Shown here: piece by piece, positions 43,767 through 52,600 of the stretch
Numbering within the stretch: position 1 is the stretch's first letter
How the letters are laid out: the number at the start of each line of letters is the position of its first letter
Origin: an uncultured Lachnospiraceae bacterium
GTDB taxonomy: Bacteria; Bacillota; Clostridia; Lachnospirales; Lachnospiraceae
DNA: 56,575 bases
Assembly (NCBI GenBank): GCA_948470905.1
Contig: CAOKQK010000012.1
Span: 1-56,575, forward strand
Direction: 5' to 3'
Position numbers and translations under genes: made by a program
The notes under the pieces: model-generated
Database searches by the model: none
What the model saw: only the letters and a program-made list of their open reading frames with translations
Told to the model about the DNA's origin: nothing

Positions 43767-44597
43767 ATGGAGCAGCCGCACATCAAGCGTGTCATTGACT
43801 ATATCGAATCACACTTGAAGGACGAGCTTGACAATGCCCTGCTGGCGGATATCGCAGGTTATTCCGAGTTTCATTTTCTGCGGCTGTTTCGTGAAGTTGT
43901 CCATCTTACGCCCGCTGACTACATACGCAAACGCCGTATTTCGGAAATCGTCCGCCGCATTGGCATGGAAGAACGGCACATATCGGATATTGCCTTTGAA
44001 TACGGCTTTAATTCCAAGGAAAATTTTACCCGCGCTTTTAAAAGGGAACACAAAATATTACCCACAGAATTCAAAACGGCAAACTGCAGCTTGTGGCTGT
44101 ACCAGCCATTTGAGTTTAATAGGGAAAAAGATGAGCCTGAAATTTCGATGTGTTACCTGAAAGGTTTTTCAGTCGTGGCATATCCTTTTTTTGACCAGGA
44201 GCTGCCGCCGGTTTTTTGGAATAAATATAATTCCGAAAAGCGTTCCCAACGCTTATCCGGCGGTGAAATAACCGAGGATTACGGGGTAATGCGCTGGAAT
44301 CGCGAAAAATCCAGGCTTGATTACTACATTGGAATTAACAGCGAAAAGGCAAAGGGTGACATTTCGGGTACGGTACGTCTTGACATTGCCGAAGGATTGT
44401 ATGCGGTTTTTGATACGCCGCCCGCCTCTCAGCACGATTTTGTGAGCATTATCCGCCGCACATGGGACTGGATTTACAAAGAATGGCTGCCAGACAGCGG
44501 TTACAGCAGAGGGAACGGTTTTGAAATGGAATGCTACCGGGAAATAAGTAGGAAATATTCGGAGCGGATATACGTTCCGCTTAGAAAGTCCAGCTAA
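43767..44597 (+). CDS. AraC-family regulator with GyrI-like effector domain
   Basis: A 276-residue regulator with an N-terminal AraC DNA-binding domain: LLADIAGYSEFHFLRLFREVVHL and ISDIAFEYGFNSKENFTRAFKRE, in parts, are the two helix-turn-helix units. A GyrI-like effector-binding domain fills residues ~115-275. AAGGAGG lies 7 bases before the ATG at 43767. The next gene encodes a free-standing GyrI-like domain, so the two may share a ligand. Same layout as the AraC gene at 9475, but the sequences are clearly different. Confidence 0.88.
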   Translation: MEQPHIKRVIDYIESHLKDELDNALLADIAGYSEFHFLRLFREVVHLTPADYIRKRRISEIVRRIGMEERHISDIAFEYGFNSKENFTRAFKREHKILPTEFKTANCSLWLYQPFEFNREKDEPEISMCYLKGFSVVAYPFFDQELPPVFWNKYNSEKRSQRLSGGEITEDYGVMRWNREKSRLDYYIGINSEKAKGDISGTVRLDIAEGLYAVFDTPPASQHDFVSIIRRTWDWIYKEWLPDSGYSRGNGFEMECYREISRKYSERIYVPLRKSS

Positions 44598-44615
44598 AAA
44601 CAGGAGGAGCTAAAA

Positions 44616-45119
44616 ATGGCTGAAATCATCAAGGTATTCAGAGAGGAAGTCCCCGCAATGCGTTTTATCGGAAAGAAATATCCCGATTTCGGAGGATGGT
44701 GGGGCGAATGGTTTGCAAACGGCTGGTTCGACAAGATCGAGGCGGCAATGGGAGGAACAGATTCCATCCTGAAAATATGGAAAAACGGAGGCGGTTATGT
44801 GGGCATGGAGCGCCGTTGTCCCGACAAGCCTTTTGAGTATTGGATCGGTATGTTCACTCCCGCGGGCACGGCAGTTCCCGACGGATTTGCTTTTATTGAT
44901 TTTCCCGCTGCAGCCCTGGGTACCTGCTGGCTGTACGGAAAGGAGAAAGAGGTACACAACACAAAGGGCTGTGCCGATGAATTGCAAAAGAGTGGAATAA
45001 AACTGTGGAAAGACAGTGACGGTGGAGTGTGGTCATTTGAAAACTGTCTGTGCCCCCGTTTTACAACTCCCGATGAAAAGGGGAATATTATACTGGATTA
45101 CTGCTATTACGCGGAATGA
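44616..45119 (+). CDS. Stand-alone GyrI-like small-molecule-binding protein
   Basis: A 167-residue protein matching the GyrI/AraC_E_bind fold: the opening FREEVPAMRFIGKKY, the middle EYWIGMFTPAGTAVPDGF and the end NIILDYCYYAE are typical. Such proteins bind or hydrolyse small aromatic or toxic compounds. AGGAGG precedes the ATG and the gene starts 18 bp after the AraC gene, so they form an operon. Confidence 0.83.
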   Translation: MAEIIKVFREEVPAMRFIGKKYPDFGGWWGEWFANGWFDKIEAAMGGTDSILKIWKNGGGYVGMERRCPDKPFEYWIGMFTPAGTAVPDGFAFIDFPAAALGTCWLYGKEKEVHNTKGCADELQKSGIKLWKDSDGGVWSFENCLCPRFTTPDEKGNIILDYCYYAE

Positions 45120-45160
45120 GCGGTCCCGCTGCAGGCTGACAGTCCAGCTGCAGATTGTCA

Positions 45161-45199
45161 GGCGGAACCATTTCCCCAAGCGGGAACTTAACCGGGAGG
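45161..45199 (+). repeat. Dispersed leader repeat, copy F, degenerate
   Basis: GGCGGAACCATTTCCCC-AA-GCGGGAAC then TTAACCGGGAGG, the ribosome site of the next gene. The left arm of the palindrome has decayed. Orientation is the same as in the other copies. Confidence 0.6.
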
Positions 45200-45203
45200 C
45201 ACT

Positions 45204-46286
45204 ATGAAACAGGCAATGATAGATTTTTTGATGGCTAACGGAAATCCATCCATTCAGCTGCGGGTCAGGAAAGAGATTCTGAAAAACTGCACGGAACAGG
45301 TAGAAAAGAGCCTGCAGGAACAGATCTTAAAGGAAAAAATCATTCAGCTCATCGAACAAAAGCAGTTGGCGAATGGCTGGATCGGGCATGGTTTTCATGG
45401 CAGCAGCAAAAATGCGGGACAATACGATAACCAGGAAGTCGGCACAAAATATATGGGAGAGAAGGGGTTAAAGGGAACGGAGCTTTTGAACCGGGCCATG
45501 AACGCCTATGCCGCCGCCCATTGGACAGATTTCTGCCGTGAGACGAAAGGGTGTGTTTTGAATGAATTTGAAATTCCCGCATTTGGCCCGAACCTGATCC
45601 GGTGCGCATGTATCGCAAGAGCCCATTATGATGATGTGATAGACATTTTACCGCAGATAAATCTTTCATTGGAGGCTTTTAAAAGGGTAACGGAGGTAGA
45701 TTCCATCTTTGATGTCTCACGTCCCACAAAGAAATACCGTCTGTTTAACAAAAATGAAAGATGGCCCTGCAGGTATAATCTTGAAATACTGGCATTTACA
45801 GCGGATACATGGAGAAATGAAGCCAATGTGCATATGCTTGCAGAGGCATTCAAAAAGCTGATGAGAACTGACCGAAAGGAAATAATAAACACCCCTGTGG
45901 CATGCTGGGTAGGGAATCATGCGGTAGGCCCTGCATGGTTAATAAATGAGGGATATTCCATATCGGGAGACGGCCTTAACTTTCATGGTGGAGACGGCAT
46001 CAGAAGGACGAACCTTGAAAAAGTGGAATGGCTTGTTCGATGCGGTCTATATGACCATTTGACAGAACTGCAGGAAGAAGTTGATTTTATCCTTCAAAAT
46101 ATCAATGAGGATGGGGTTTGCTCCTGTGATTTCTATGAGAAGGAATTCCGGGGATGGTCCCCCTACTTTGGCGCACAGTTAGAAACCGACTGGAGGGCAA
46201 AAGTACGCAGACAATGTGACATTACCTTCCGGGCACTGCTTATCATACACTATGCCGGGCTGGATGCCCTCCATTCGGTCTGCTGA
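45204..46286 (+). CDS. Unrecognised 360-residue protein, possible alpha/alpha-barrel
   Basis: A soluble protein without signal peptide or membrane helix. It is mostly helical, with GWIGHGFHG (residues ~58-66) and later GDGLNFHGGDGIRRTNLEKVEWLVRCGLYD (in pieces). The repeated helix-G-x-W/F pattern recalls prenyltransferase/terpene-cyclase-like alpha/alpha toroids, but I cannot assign it. GGGAGG lies just before the ATG. It follows the AraC/GyrI pair by 84 bp and may be part of their operon. Function unknown. Confidence 0.75.
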   Translation: MKQAMIDFLMANGNPSIQLRVRKEILKNCTEQVEKSLQEQILKEKIIQLIEQKQLANGWIGHGFHGSSKNAGQYDNQEVGTKYMGEKGLKGTELLNRAMNAYAAAHWTDFCRETKGCVLNEFEIPAFGPNLIRCACIARAHYDDVIDILPQINLSLEAFKRVTEVDSIFDVSRPTKKYRLFNKNERWPCRYNLEILAFTADTWRNEANVHMLAEAFKKLMRTDRKEIINTPVACWVGNHAVGPAWLINEGYSISGDGLNFHGGDGIRRTNLEKVEWLVRCGLYDHLTELQEEVDFILQNINEDGVCSCDFYEKEFRGWSPYFGAQLETDWRAKVRRQCDITFRALLIIHYAGLDALHSVC

Positions 46287-46384
46287 AACTCCCAAAGTGC
46301 AGGAAAATGTACTTTAGCGTCGGCAGAATCCGGCGAAATATTTACTTCCCCACTTACGGTATCGGTATATGCCGAACTGCTTCC

Positions 46385-47254
46385 TCAGTTTCCTCCAAAA
46401 TTTTCCACGCCGTATTTTGCCTTTTGCCGGATCACATAGCCGCTGATTTTTTCATCATACGGCGGATATTGGTAATCCATACGGCGTGACACCTCCGCTG
46501 AAACTTCCCGGAATAATGACATACACTGTTCCAGGGATTCCCACATATGTACATAAGAATCCATTTTATAAGTGTCCATAAGCCGTTTCCACAATTCCTC
46601 CGGGATATACTGTCTCAAAAACTTATAATTTTTCCCTAAGCTGAAATGATATCCCCGTTCCGTCCCAACCAGCCATGAAATCATACGCAGCAGCTCCTTT
46701 CGTACAATATCGTTCAGGTGGTCGATCGCAAACAGAATCTCCCTGCGGCATAAGCCCTTTACTACATATGGTACGGTATTCCAAAATTCATTGCAGCAGT
46801 CATCAAACATCCGTTCCGTTGGCCTTTGCAGATGGTAATCCTCGTCCGTCGGGACGGGCGGCTGTCCTATGCGGTTATCTTTATCCAGCAGTATTTTTAC
46901 CAGCTTATCCCATGTGAAATACTCATCTGTTAAGTCTAATGGCAGTAAGGTCAAATCTATCTTGATATCATCGGCAAACAGCATCAGATAAGAAAATCCT
47001 CTTTCTTCTGCCGGAAATAATTCCATATCTTCAGGTTTTTGCAGGATCAATCTCTCTCCAAACACCTCCAGCCATTTATCGCCATCTGTAAAGCTGTCCA
47101 TATCCGTAACAAAAAAAGTGATATCAAAATCCTGAAATTCATCCGGTGGGATATTTATATTTGTCCTGGACCCCTCCAAAGTAACCATACGGATACGTTC
47201 GTCAGCTTCCGCAAAACTCAAAATCATATCATAAACCTGCTTTTCTGACCTCAT
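46385..47254 (-). CDS. ANT(6)-like aminoglycoside 6-adenylyltransferase family protein
   Basis: A ~289-residue nucleotidyltransferase of the AadE/ANT(6) family. MVTLEGSRTN (residue ~23 on) is the nucleotide-binding GS motif, QDFDITFFV gives the DxD metal site, and IKIDLTLLPL the third carboxylate. The C-terminal helical domain (HFSLGKNYKFLRQYI...) is also typical. Family members adenylylate streptomycin at position 6, but many chromosomal homologues are untested, so resistance is not proven. The ATG at 47254 matches homologue starts; a GTG at 47260 is the alternative. The ribosome site comes from repeat copy G. Confidence 0.87.
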   Translation of the reverse strand: MRSEKQVYDMILSFAEADERIRMVTLEGSRTNINIPPDEFQDFDITFFVTDMDSFTDGDKWLEVFGERLILQKPEDMELFPAEERGFSYLMLFADDIKIDLTLLPLDLTDEYFTWDKLVKILLDKDNRIGQPPVPTDEDYHLQRPTERMFDDCCNEFWNTVPYVVKGLCRREILFAIDHLNDIVRKELLRMISWLVGTERGYHFSLGKNYKFLRQYIPEELWKRLMDTYKMDSYVHMWESLEQCMSLFREVSAEVSRRMDYQYPPYDEKISGYVIRQKAKYGVENFGGN

Positions 47255-47262
47255 TTTCACCT

Positions 47263-47294
47263 TACCTCCTATTCCAGTTCCACCTCTGCACTGC
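47263..47294 (-). repeat. Dispersed leader repeat, copy G, short form (before the ANT(6)-like gene)
   Basis: Minus strand: CAGTGCAGAGGTGGAAC-TGGAATAGGAGG, the same end segment as in copies C and D, without the palindrome. It supplies the Shine-Dalgarno. Confidence 0.75.
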
Positions 47295-47413
47295 TCCCCT
47301 GTTTAAATCCCACTTTTACAGTATACGCCTGCTTTCTTTTGAAGTCCACTGCTAATTTTGCACAGCCAGGTCAATACCCCGCTGCAGACACGGTTATTTT
47401 CCCATTGCCCGTG

Positions 47414-47463
47414 AAAAAGGTCTGCCGCTTTCCCGGCTTTTCAGCCGTGAAAGCGGGCAGACC
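47414..47463 (-). terminator. Intrinsic terminator after the secreted repeat protein gene
   Basis: Minus strand GGTCTGCCCGCTTTCACGGC pairs with GCCGGGAAAGCGGCAGACC around TGAAAA, then TTTTT. The stem is ~19 bp with small bulges, 35 bp past the stop at 47499. Confidence 0.85.
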
Positions 47464-47498
47464 CTTCCAGATACTGTTCTATGTAACCAAAAAAGATG

Positions 47499-48524
47499 TT
47501 ATTGAAATTCTATCCAACAACTTCCTATATCATTGGACCCCCTTCCGGATTCTTCTATCACAGTCAGCCAGTCATTACTGAAACACCTCGCCGCAAGCAC
47601 CTCCAGACCATAATCCGTTTTGGGATTGTCGCTAGCTGTGATGTACAGACTGGTTCCTTCCACGCTGGGCATACCGTATTCATCCGTAAGCATAATCGAC
47701 AGGTGGTTGCCATTGCTGGTCTGCAGGAGATATGTCCCCGTCCCGCCTTTCTTTTCAGGATCCAGATCAAAGGTCTGGGGCGCCATTGTTTCTCCGTAGA
47801 TAGACGAGAAATCCAGTACATAAGGACCGACATTATAGATATAGGGGCTTAATCTTGCCGCCAGTGCATTGTTGCCCCCGGAAACCCCAAGAATTTCACC
47901 AATCTGTTTTGCTATGGCATCTGATTGTGCAGTCAGCTCCTCATACAGGCCCATGTCCATCTCGAAGAATGCATCCATTGCGGCAGAACGGATATCTACA
48001 TAAGATGTAAATGCACTGTAAATCGCATCGATCCACGCATGATCTTCCGACGGGCCAGGCTGTGTATCTGCAGGCACTGCAGGCGTCTCTGGTGTTGCAG
48101 ATGCCGCCGGTGTCTTCGGTGTTGTCGGAACCACCGCAGCGCTGTCGTCAGCCTTGCTGAGATCTATCTCCCCATAAACTCCGGCGGTTCTCTTCTCATT
48201 GATACCATGGACAAGATAATGGTTGACATAGGCATCCCAGTCATCGCCGAAAGCTTTTTCCAGGTCCTCGTATGCGCTGCGGTATTCCGTCACGTCAAAG
48301 ACTTTGCTCCCGGATCTCCCTTCCTTCAGCCCGCAGACCATATAATGCTGGAACAGCGCCTCCGCATCATCGCCGAAAGCTCCTTTCAGATCCGAATATG
48401 TATCCGCATAATACTTTGCATCAAACACATCCCTGACTCCTGCCGCAGACACTCTCATAGAGCCTGACAGCAGCATCACTGTACCTACGGCGCCTAATAC
48501 CGCCGTTTTTTTCCACATCTTCAT
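47499..48524 (-). CDS. Secreted protein with two tandem helical surface repeats
   Basis: A 341-residue secreted protein. The signal peptide covers residues 1-27 (MKMWKKTAVLG... ending VSAAG). Two ~45-residue repeats follow: FDAKYYADTYSDLKGAFGDD with HYMVCGLKEGRSG, and FDVTEYRSAYEDLEKAFGDD with HYLVHGINEKRT. These YYxxxYxDLxxAFGxD...HYxxxGxxEGR units are common in clostridial surface proteins. A Pro/Thr/Ala linker (~115-160) leads to an unrecognised C-terminal domain. GAGGAGCG precedes the ATG at 48524; an upstream extension to 48824 crosses terminator hairpins and is rejected. Confidence 0.83.
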   Translation of the reverse strand: MKMWKKTAVLGAVGTVMLLSGSMRVSAAGVRDVFDAKYYADTYSDLKGAFGDDAEALFQHYMVCGLKEGRSGSKVFDVTEYRSAYEDLEKAFGDDWDAYVNHYLVHGINEKRTAGVYGEIDLSKADDSAAVVPTTPKTPAASATPETPAVPADTQPGPSEDHAWIDAIYSAFTSYVDIRSAAMDAFFEMDMGLYEELTAQSDAIAKQIGEILGVSGGNNALAARLSPYIYNVGPYVLDFSSIYGETMAPQTFDLDPEKKGGTGTYLLQTSNGNHLSIMLTDEYGMPSVEGTSLYITASDNPKTDYGLEVLAARCFSNDWLTVIEESGRGSNDIGSCWIEFQ

Positions 48525-48612
48525 ATCTTTCGCTCCTCGCTTTGTTCTATTGTAATCACAACACAGCCGCCAACCACAATTTGAAATGACGGCTTTTCTG
48601 CAATCCATATTT

Positions 48613-48643
48613 ATTCTACCCCCCCCCCAACCTTTTTTGTGAA
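48613..48643 (-). promoter_or_regulatory. Candidate promoter with a G10 tract in its spacer
   Basis: Minus strand TTCACA (48638-48643) and TAGAAT (48613-48618) are separated by 19 bases, ten of them an unbroken G run (C10 at 48619-48628 on plus). It lies about 90 bp before the start of the secreted repeat protein. Loss of two G would give a 17 bp spacer. Confidence 0.5.
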
Positions 48644-48674
48644 TATTTTTATTTAAGAAAATTCTGATCAAGGG

Positions 48675-48726
48675 TTTTATAAAATAAGCGCCACAGCCCC
48701 ATTGATCAATTCGGGGGCTGTGGCGC
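48675..48726 (-). terminator. Intrinsic terminator after the sortase gene
   Basis: GCGCCACAGCCCC (48688-48700) and GGGGCTGTGGCGC (48714-48726) form a perfect 13 bp stem. On the minus strand TTATTTTAT follows. It ends the lyase-sortase unit. Confidence 0.88.
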
Positions 48727-48736
48727 CAGGCAATGG

Positions 48737-48764
48737 AATTCCCCGCAGCAGGCTGCGGGGAATT
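48737..48764. other. Second hairpin between sortase gene and terminator
   Basis: AATTCCCCGCAG and CTGCGGGGAATT form a 12 bp perfect stem with a four-base loop. No T-run follows, so it may stabilise the transcript or bind a protein. Together with the terminator it fills most of the 318 bp between the two genes. Confidence 0.6.
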
Positions 48765-48842
48765 TCCCTGAGAGATTTGAGCTACAAGATGTCTATTGGT
48801 ATTTGTCTGTTTGCGAAAAAACATCCTCCTGGCACAATACCT

Positions 48843-49676
48843 TCAGCGCAGAACTCCCATGACAACAAAGCGTGTGCCGTCATCATTCGTACATGTAGAG
48901 AGTGTCACCACCTTTTCATCCGCCTTTGGGACAACAGTGCTCTTAAAGTAGGAGCGCCTTGCCATTTCTGACTTCCAGGCAGCAAAATCCTCCTCTGTGG
49001 TAAACGAAATCTTCCATACATCGCTCTCCAGTTCAGTGACAAACCCGGCAAACAGCTCAAGGCTGTAAGTTTTGCCCGGTGTCACCAGCCATATCCTGGG
49101 ATGTTCATCATAATACTCCTGTGTCACATAGCCCAGCAGCGACGCAAACATGGAGCCGTTCTTCATATTGTGCCCATTGATCACACTGTTAGTATCCTGA
49201 AAGTCCCTGTCATTCTGATAATCCAGAAAAATACTCCCACATCTGTTGTCGGTCCCGTTCGCCATGCGGTACAGATATTCCTCATTATCTTTGCCCTGCA
49301 CAACAGGGTAATTGATTACTGTTCCCGCACTGTAGATCCATCCAACGATATCCGGGTTCTGCTGCTGCAATTCAGTGAAGTTCACTACCGGGGCACCTGT
49401 GTCAATGACGGTATCCTTCTTTGATTCTTCTTCCTGTATCTCTGCCTCTGAATCCGGAGCTTCCGGTTCCGCCGTTCCGGGTCCGGAAGAATCTTCCTGG
49501 CCCGGAGTTGGCTCTGTGGGTTCATCCTCCGGCAGAAAAACATATTCTGCCAGCCCGCGGTATGTTATATCGCCCACTGAATACTCTCGAAATACCAAGA
49601 ACAGTATGATCAAGGACGCCACAACAGCAAGCCCTAATATAACCATCAATACTATTTCTTGTTTTTTGAATTTCAT
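48843..49676 (-). CDS. Class B-like sortase
   Basis: A 277-residue membrane-anchored transpeptidase. One N-terminal helix (residues ~8-30) is followed by an acidic Pro/Glu linker (~50-88) and the sortase barrel. NGHNM supplies the catalytic His, TLSTCTND the Cys and GTRFVVMG the Arg. The spacing and IVGWIYSAGTVINYPVVQG start resemble sortase B. It cleaves surface proteins at a sorting motif and attaches them to peptidoglycan. It begins 18 bp after the lyase gene, so that protein is its likely substrate. Confidence 0.92.
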   Translation of the reverse strand: MKFKKQEIVLMVILGLAVVASLIILFLVFREYSVGDITYRGLAEYVFLPEDEPTEPTPGQEDSSGPGTAEPEAPDSEAEIQEEESKKDTVIDTGAPVVNFTELQQQNPDIVGWIYSAGTVINYPVVQGKDNEEYLYRMANGTDNRCGSIFLDYQNDRDFQDTNSVINGHNMKNGSMFASLLGYVTQEYYDEHPRIWLVTPGKTYSLELFAGFVTELESDVWKISFTTEEDFAAWKSEMARRSYFKSTVVPKADEKVVTLSTCTNDDGTRFVVMGVLR

Positions 49677-49694
49677 TGATACTGCCTGCTCTTT

Positions 49695-52600
49695 CTATCT
49701 GTTCCTGCGGCGCTTCACTGCCACATATGCCATAATGCACACAACACCGACCAGAGTAACCACACACATCCACATAAGGACATACATACTGTCTCCTGTC
49801 TTCGCCGGAGCAGTCTTGGAAGGCTCCTCCTGACTGGTCATTTCAGGTTCTTCCGGCTGATCGCCGGCAATCTTGAACCAGCCAATGGCAAAGGGCGATG
49901 CACTCATGATATTTAACTCCAGCCCTTCATCGGTCTTAACGTAATCCTCATTTACTATGGTTCCCGCCTTCAGGTTCAGATCATCGCGGTCTATGGTGAT
50001 CAAGTGGCTAACTATAAAATCATAGTCGTCCTTGTTGGTCCCTTCCGGGTACTTTAATATAATCTTGATACCATTGGAAGGAAAAGTTTCCTTTGTTACA
50101 GGCTGCCATGTCTTACCGCCATCCAGGCTGATGTTCACGGCTACCTCCCTCACTTCCGTGTTTTCCCGGACAAGATTCCCGGAACCGCTCTGTGCCCTGG
50201 CAATCACATCCTGCAGCAGGTATTCCGTCAATTCTTCCACCGTATTACAGCCGGTAGCATTCTTCACATCTTCTGTCAAAACCGTATCCGGAATCGCAGA
50301 CTCCACATTATAATTTACATGGAATGGTGTGGCAGGCTCCTGAACAGGCTCTGTATCATCATCGCTAACATCGCTGTCATCGTCCTCATCCGGTTCAGGA
50401 TCGTCATCGGGTTCCTGAGTGGGCGCAGGACTTGGTTCCTCGCTGGGCGCAGGGCTTGGCTCCGCACTGGGTGCAGGGCTCGGCTCCTCGCTGGGTGCAG
50501 TACTCGGCTCTGCACTGGGTGCAGGGCTCGGCTCTGTGCTGGGATCAGGGCTTGGCTCCTCACTGGGTTCCGGACTCGGCTCCTCACTGGGTTCCGGGCT
50601 TGGCTCCTCGCTGGGATCGGGACTCGGCTCCTCGCTGGGTTCCGGGCTCGGCTCTGTGCTGGGATCAGGACTTGGCTCTGGTGTCGGGTCTGGTGTCTGC
50701 CCTGCCTTGATAATATTCAGCGTAGGAATCGGGACCTGGATCAAATCAACGTCATAACCAATATAGAATCCCACATCAGGCGACTGATTGTATGCAGAAC
50801 CGTTACATGCCATCTGAGCACGGTAGGTCGGGTCGTGCATCAGAGAGTACAGGCGGAAATCCTGTTCTTCCCAGGAGGTATAAATTCTGATTGCCTGATT
50901 GTCATCAGTCCTGAAAGCAACCTCCTCTCTCCAGTCTCCGAAGATATCAGCCTGGAAGCAGGGGTTTGCCTTAGTGGTATTGTTAGTCTCTACTTCCTCC
51001 ACTCTGAGGTAATCTACCTGGCTTCCTGACCCGGTTTCTCCATTCACTACCCATTTCGCTATAAATCCGGAAGATGTTCCTGTAGACTTATTATAACTGC
51101 CGTCCAGGAAATTCCTTCCCATTGTACCGTCAAACCATACCATGTGGTTTATAGAGGAAGGTCTGTTCGCAAGCTTTGTTCCATCAGCTGCATGAAGACC
51201 ACCGCTTGAACCATTGAACCAGAATTCACCGCCCTCGTGATAAGGATCGATGTCCCCCGAAGCTGCACGCCCTACATCGGCATCAGCAGTAACTCCCAGC
51301 AGGAGCTCCCCTGTTTCAGCATCCCACATTGCCGCTCCAGGCTTATCTTCTTTTGACATTGCCACTTCCAGACCGGGATTCTTCAGATTCATATCCGTCA
51401 CACGTTCTGCGTCACCATGGCCGCTGAATCTCTCGGCAATGTCTTTCAGGGAATACAAAAGAGTTCCGTCATGGTCAATGGTAGCAGAACCATAAACGAT
51501 CTCCTGACAGCCGTCACCGTCCACATCCGCGACGGTAAAGCTGTGTGCGCCCTGTCCCGCCAGAGACGCGCTTGCGGCATCTTTGGAATCAATCTTCCAC
51601 TGCTGTACGATCTTCTTATTTTCAACCGTATAAGCAACCACTACCGCCCTGGTATAATAACCCCGGGCAAAAATTGCAGAAATATGCTCCCCATCCAGGT
51701 AAGCCGCACCGGACAGGAAACGCTCGGAACGTCCGCCGTAACTGTCACCCCAGTCGTTTGCCTTTCCTCTCTGAGGGACATATTCAATGGTATCCAGAGC
51801 AATACCGGTCTCGCCGTCAAACAGGGTCAGGTAATCCGTACCTTCAATAATACTCCTGCTGCCCCGATGATCCGCGCTGCCGTCACCGATAACCGTTCCG
51901 GCTGCATCCCTGGAACCGTCCGCAGTCCTCATCATAACCTCCGCCTTGCCGTCGCCGTCTAAGTCCGCAACAACGGGCTGCGTGTAATGGGCGCCTGCAC
52001 GGACATTGATGCCCAGATCAATCCTCCAGAGCTGAGTTCCGTCAAGCTTATAGCAGTCCAGGATCACAGGCGAGGTATAGCCGCTCTGGGAGTTATCCCT
52101 GGACATACCGTCCCATTTCACAATAAATTCGTATTCACCGTCGCCGTCCACATCGCCGACATAAGTATCATTGGGCGTGTATACATATTCTCCGGTGGAA
52201 AGATCCACACGGGAGTCCACCTCATCAGACTTATAGGCAGACATAATGTGGCTCTTGGTCAGCTTGTCATCATAATAAGGTTCCGGCTGGTTCAGGGGAA
52301 TCTCCATATAAGGATTCTCCCAGACGGAGACCTCATCGCACTTCCCGCTTTCCTTGCCGCCAATCACTACGCTGACCGCATACTTGGACTCCAGGGTTCC
52401 CTCTGTATCCAGGAAGCTGGTATTGTCGGATGCGGAAAAGCTGCGGATGCCCACACCGTCGCGGTACAAATTATAGGAAGCATCCTGGGCATACTCGTCT
52501 CCCGCCAGCCTCCATCCCAGATAAACACCGCCATCTACCTTGATCGCGACCAGGCCTCTGTCAAGATATTCCGCCTGTGTGTTAAATTTCTTTACGATAT

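Noticed and set aside
46385-47254. Acquired mobile resistance gene
   Set aside because: No insertion sequence, integrase or base composition break surrounds the ANT(6)-like gene, and it carries the same leader repeat as native genes.
48525-48824. N-terminal extension of the secreted repeat protein, starting at an ATG after AGGAGG
   Set aside because: It would cross two strong hairpins including the sortase terminator and place 100 residues before a clear signal peptide.
50419-50757. Open frame on plus strand coding a Gly/Leu/Ser repeat protein
   Set aside because: It is the opposite strand of the EPSPEPS-coding linker of the lyase; repeats keep several frames open by chance and no ribosome site is present.
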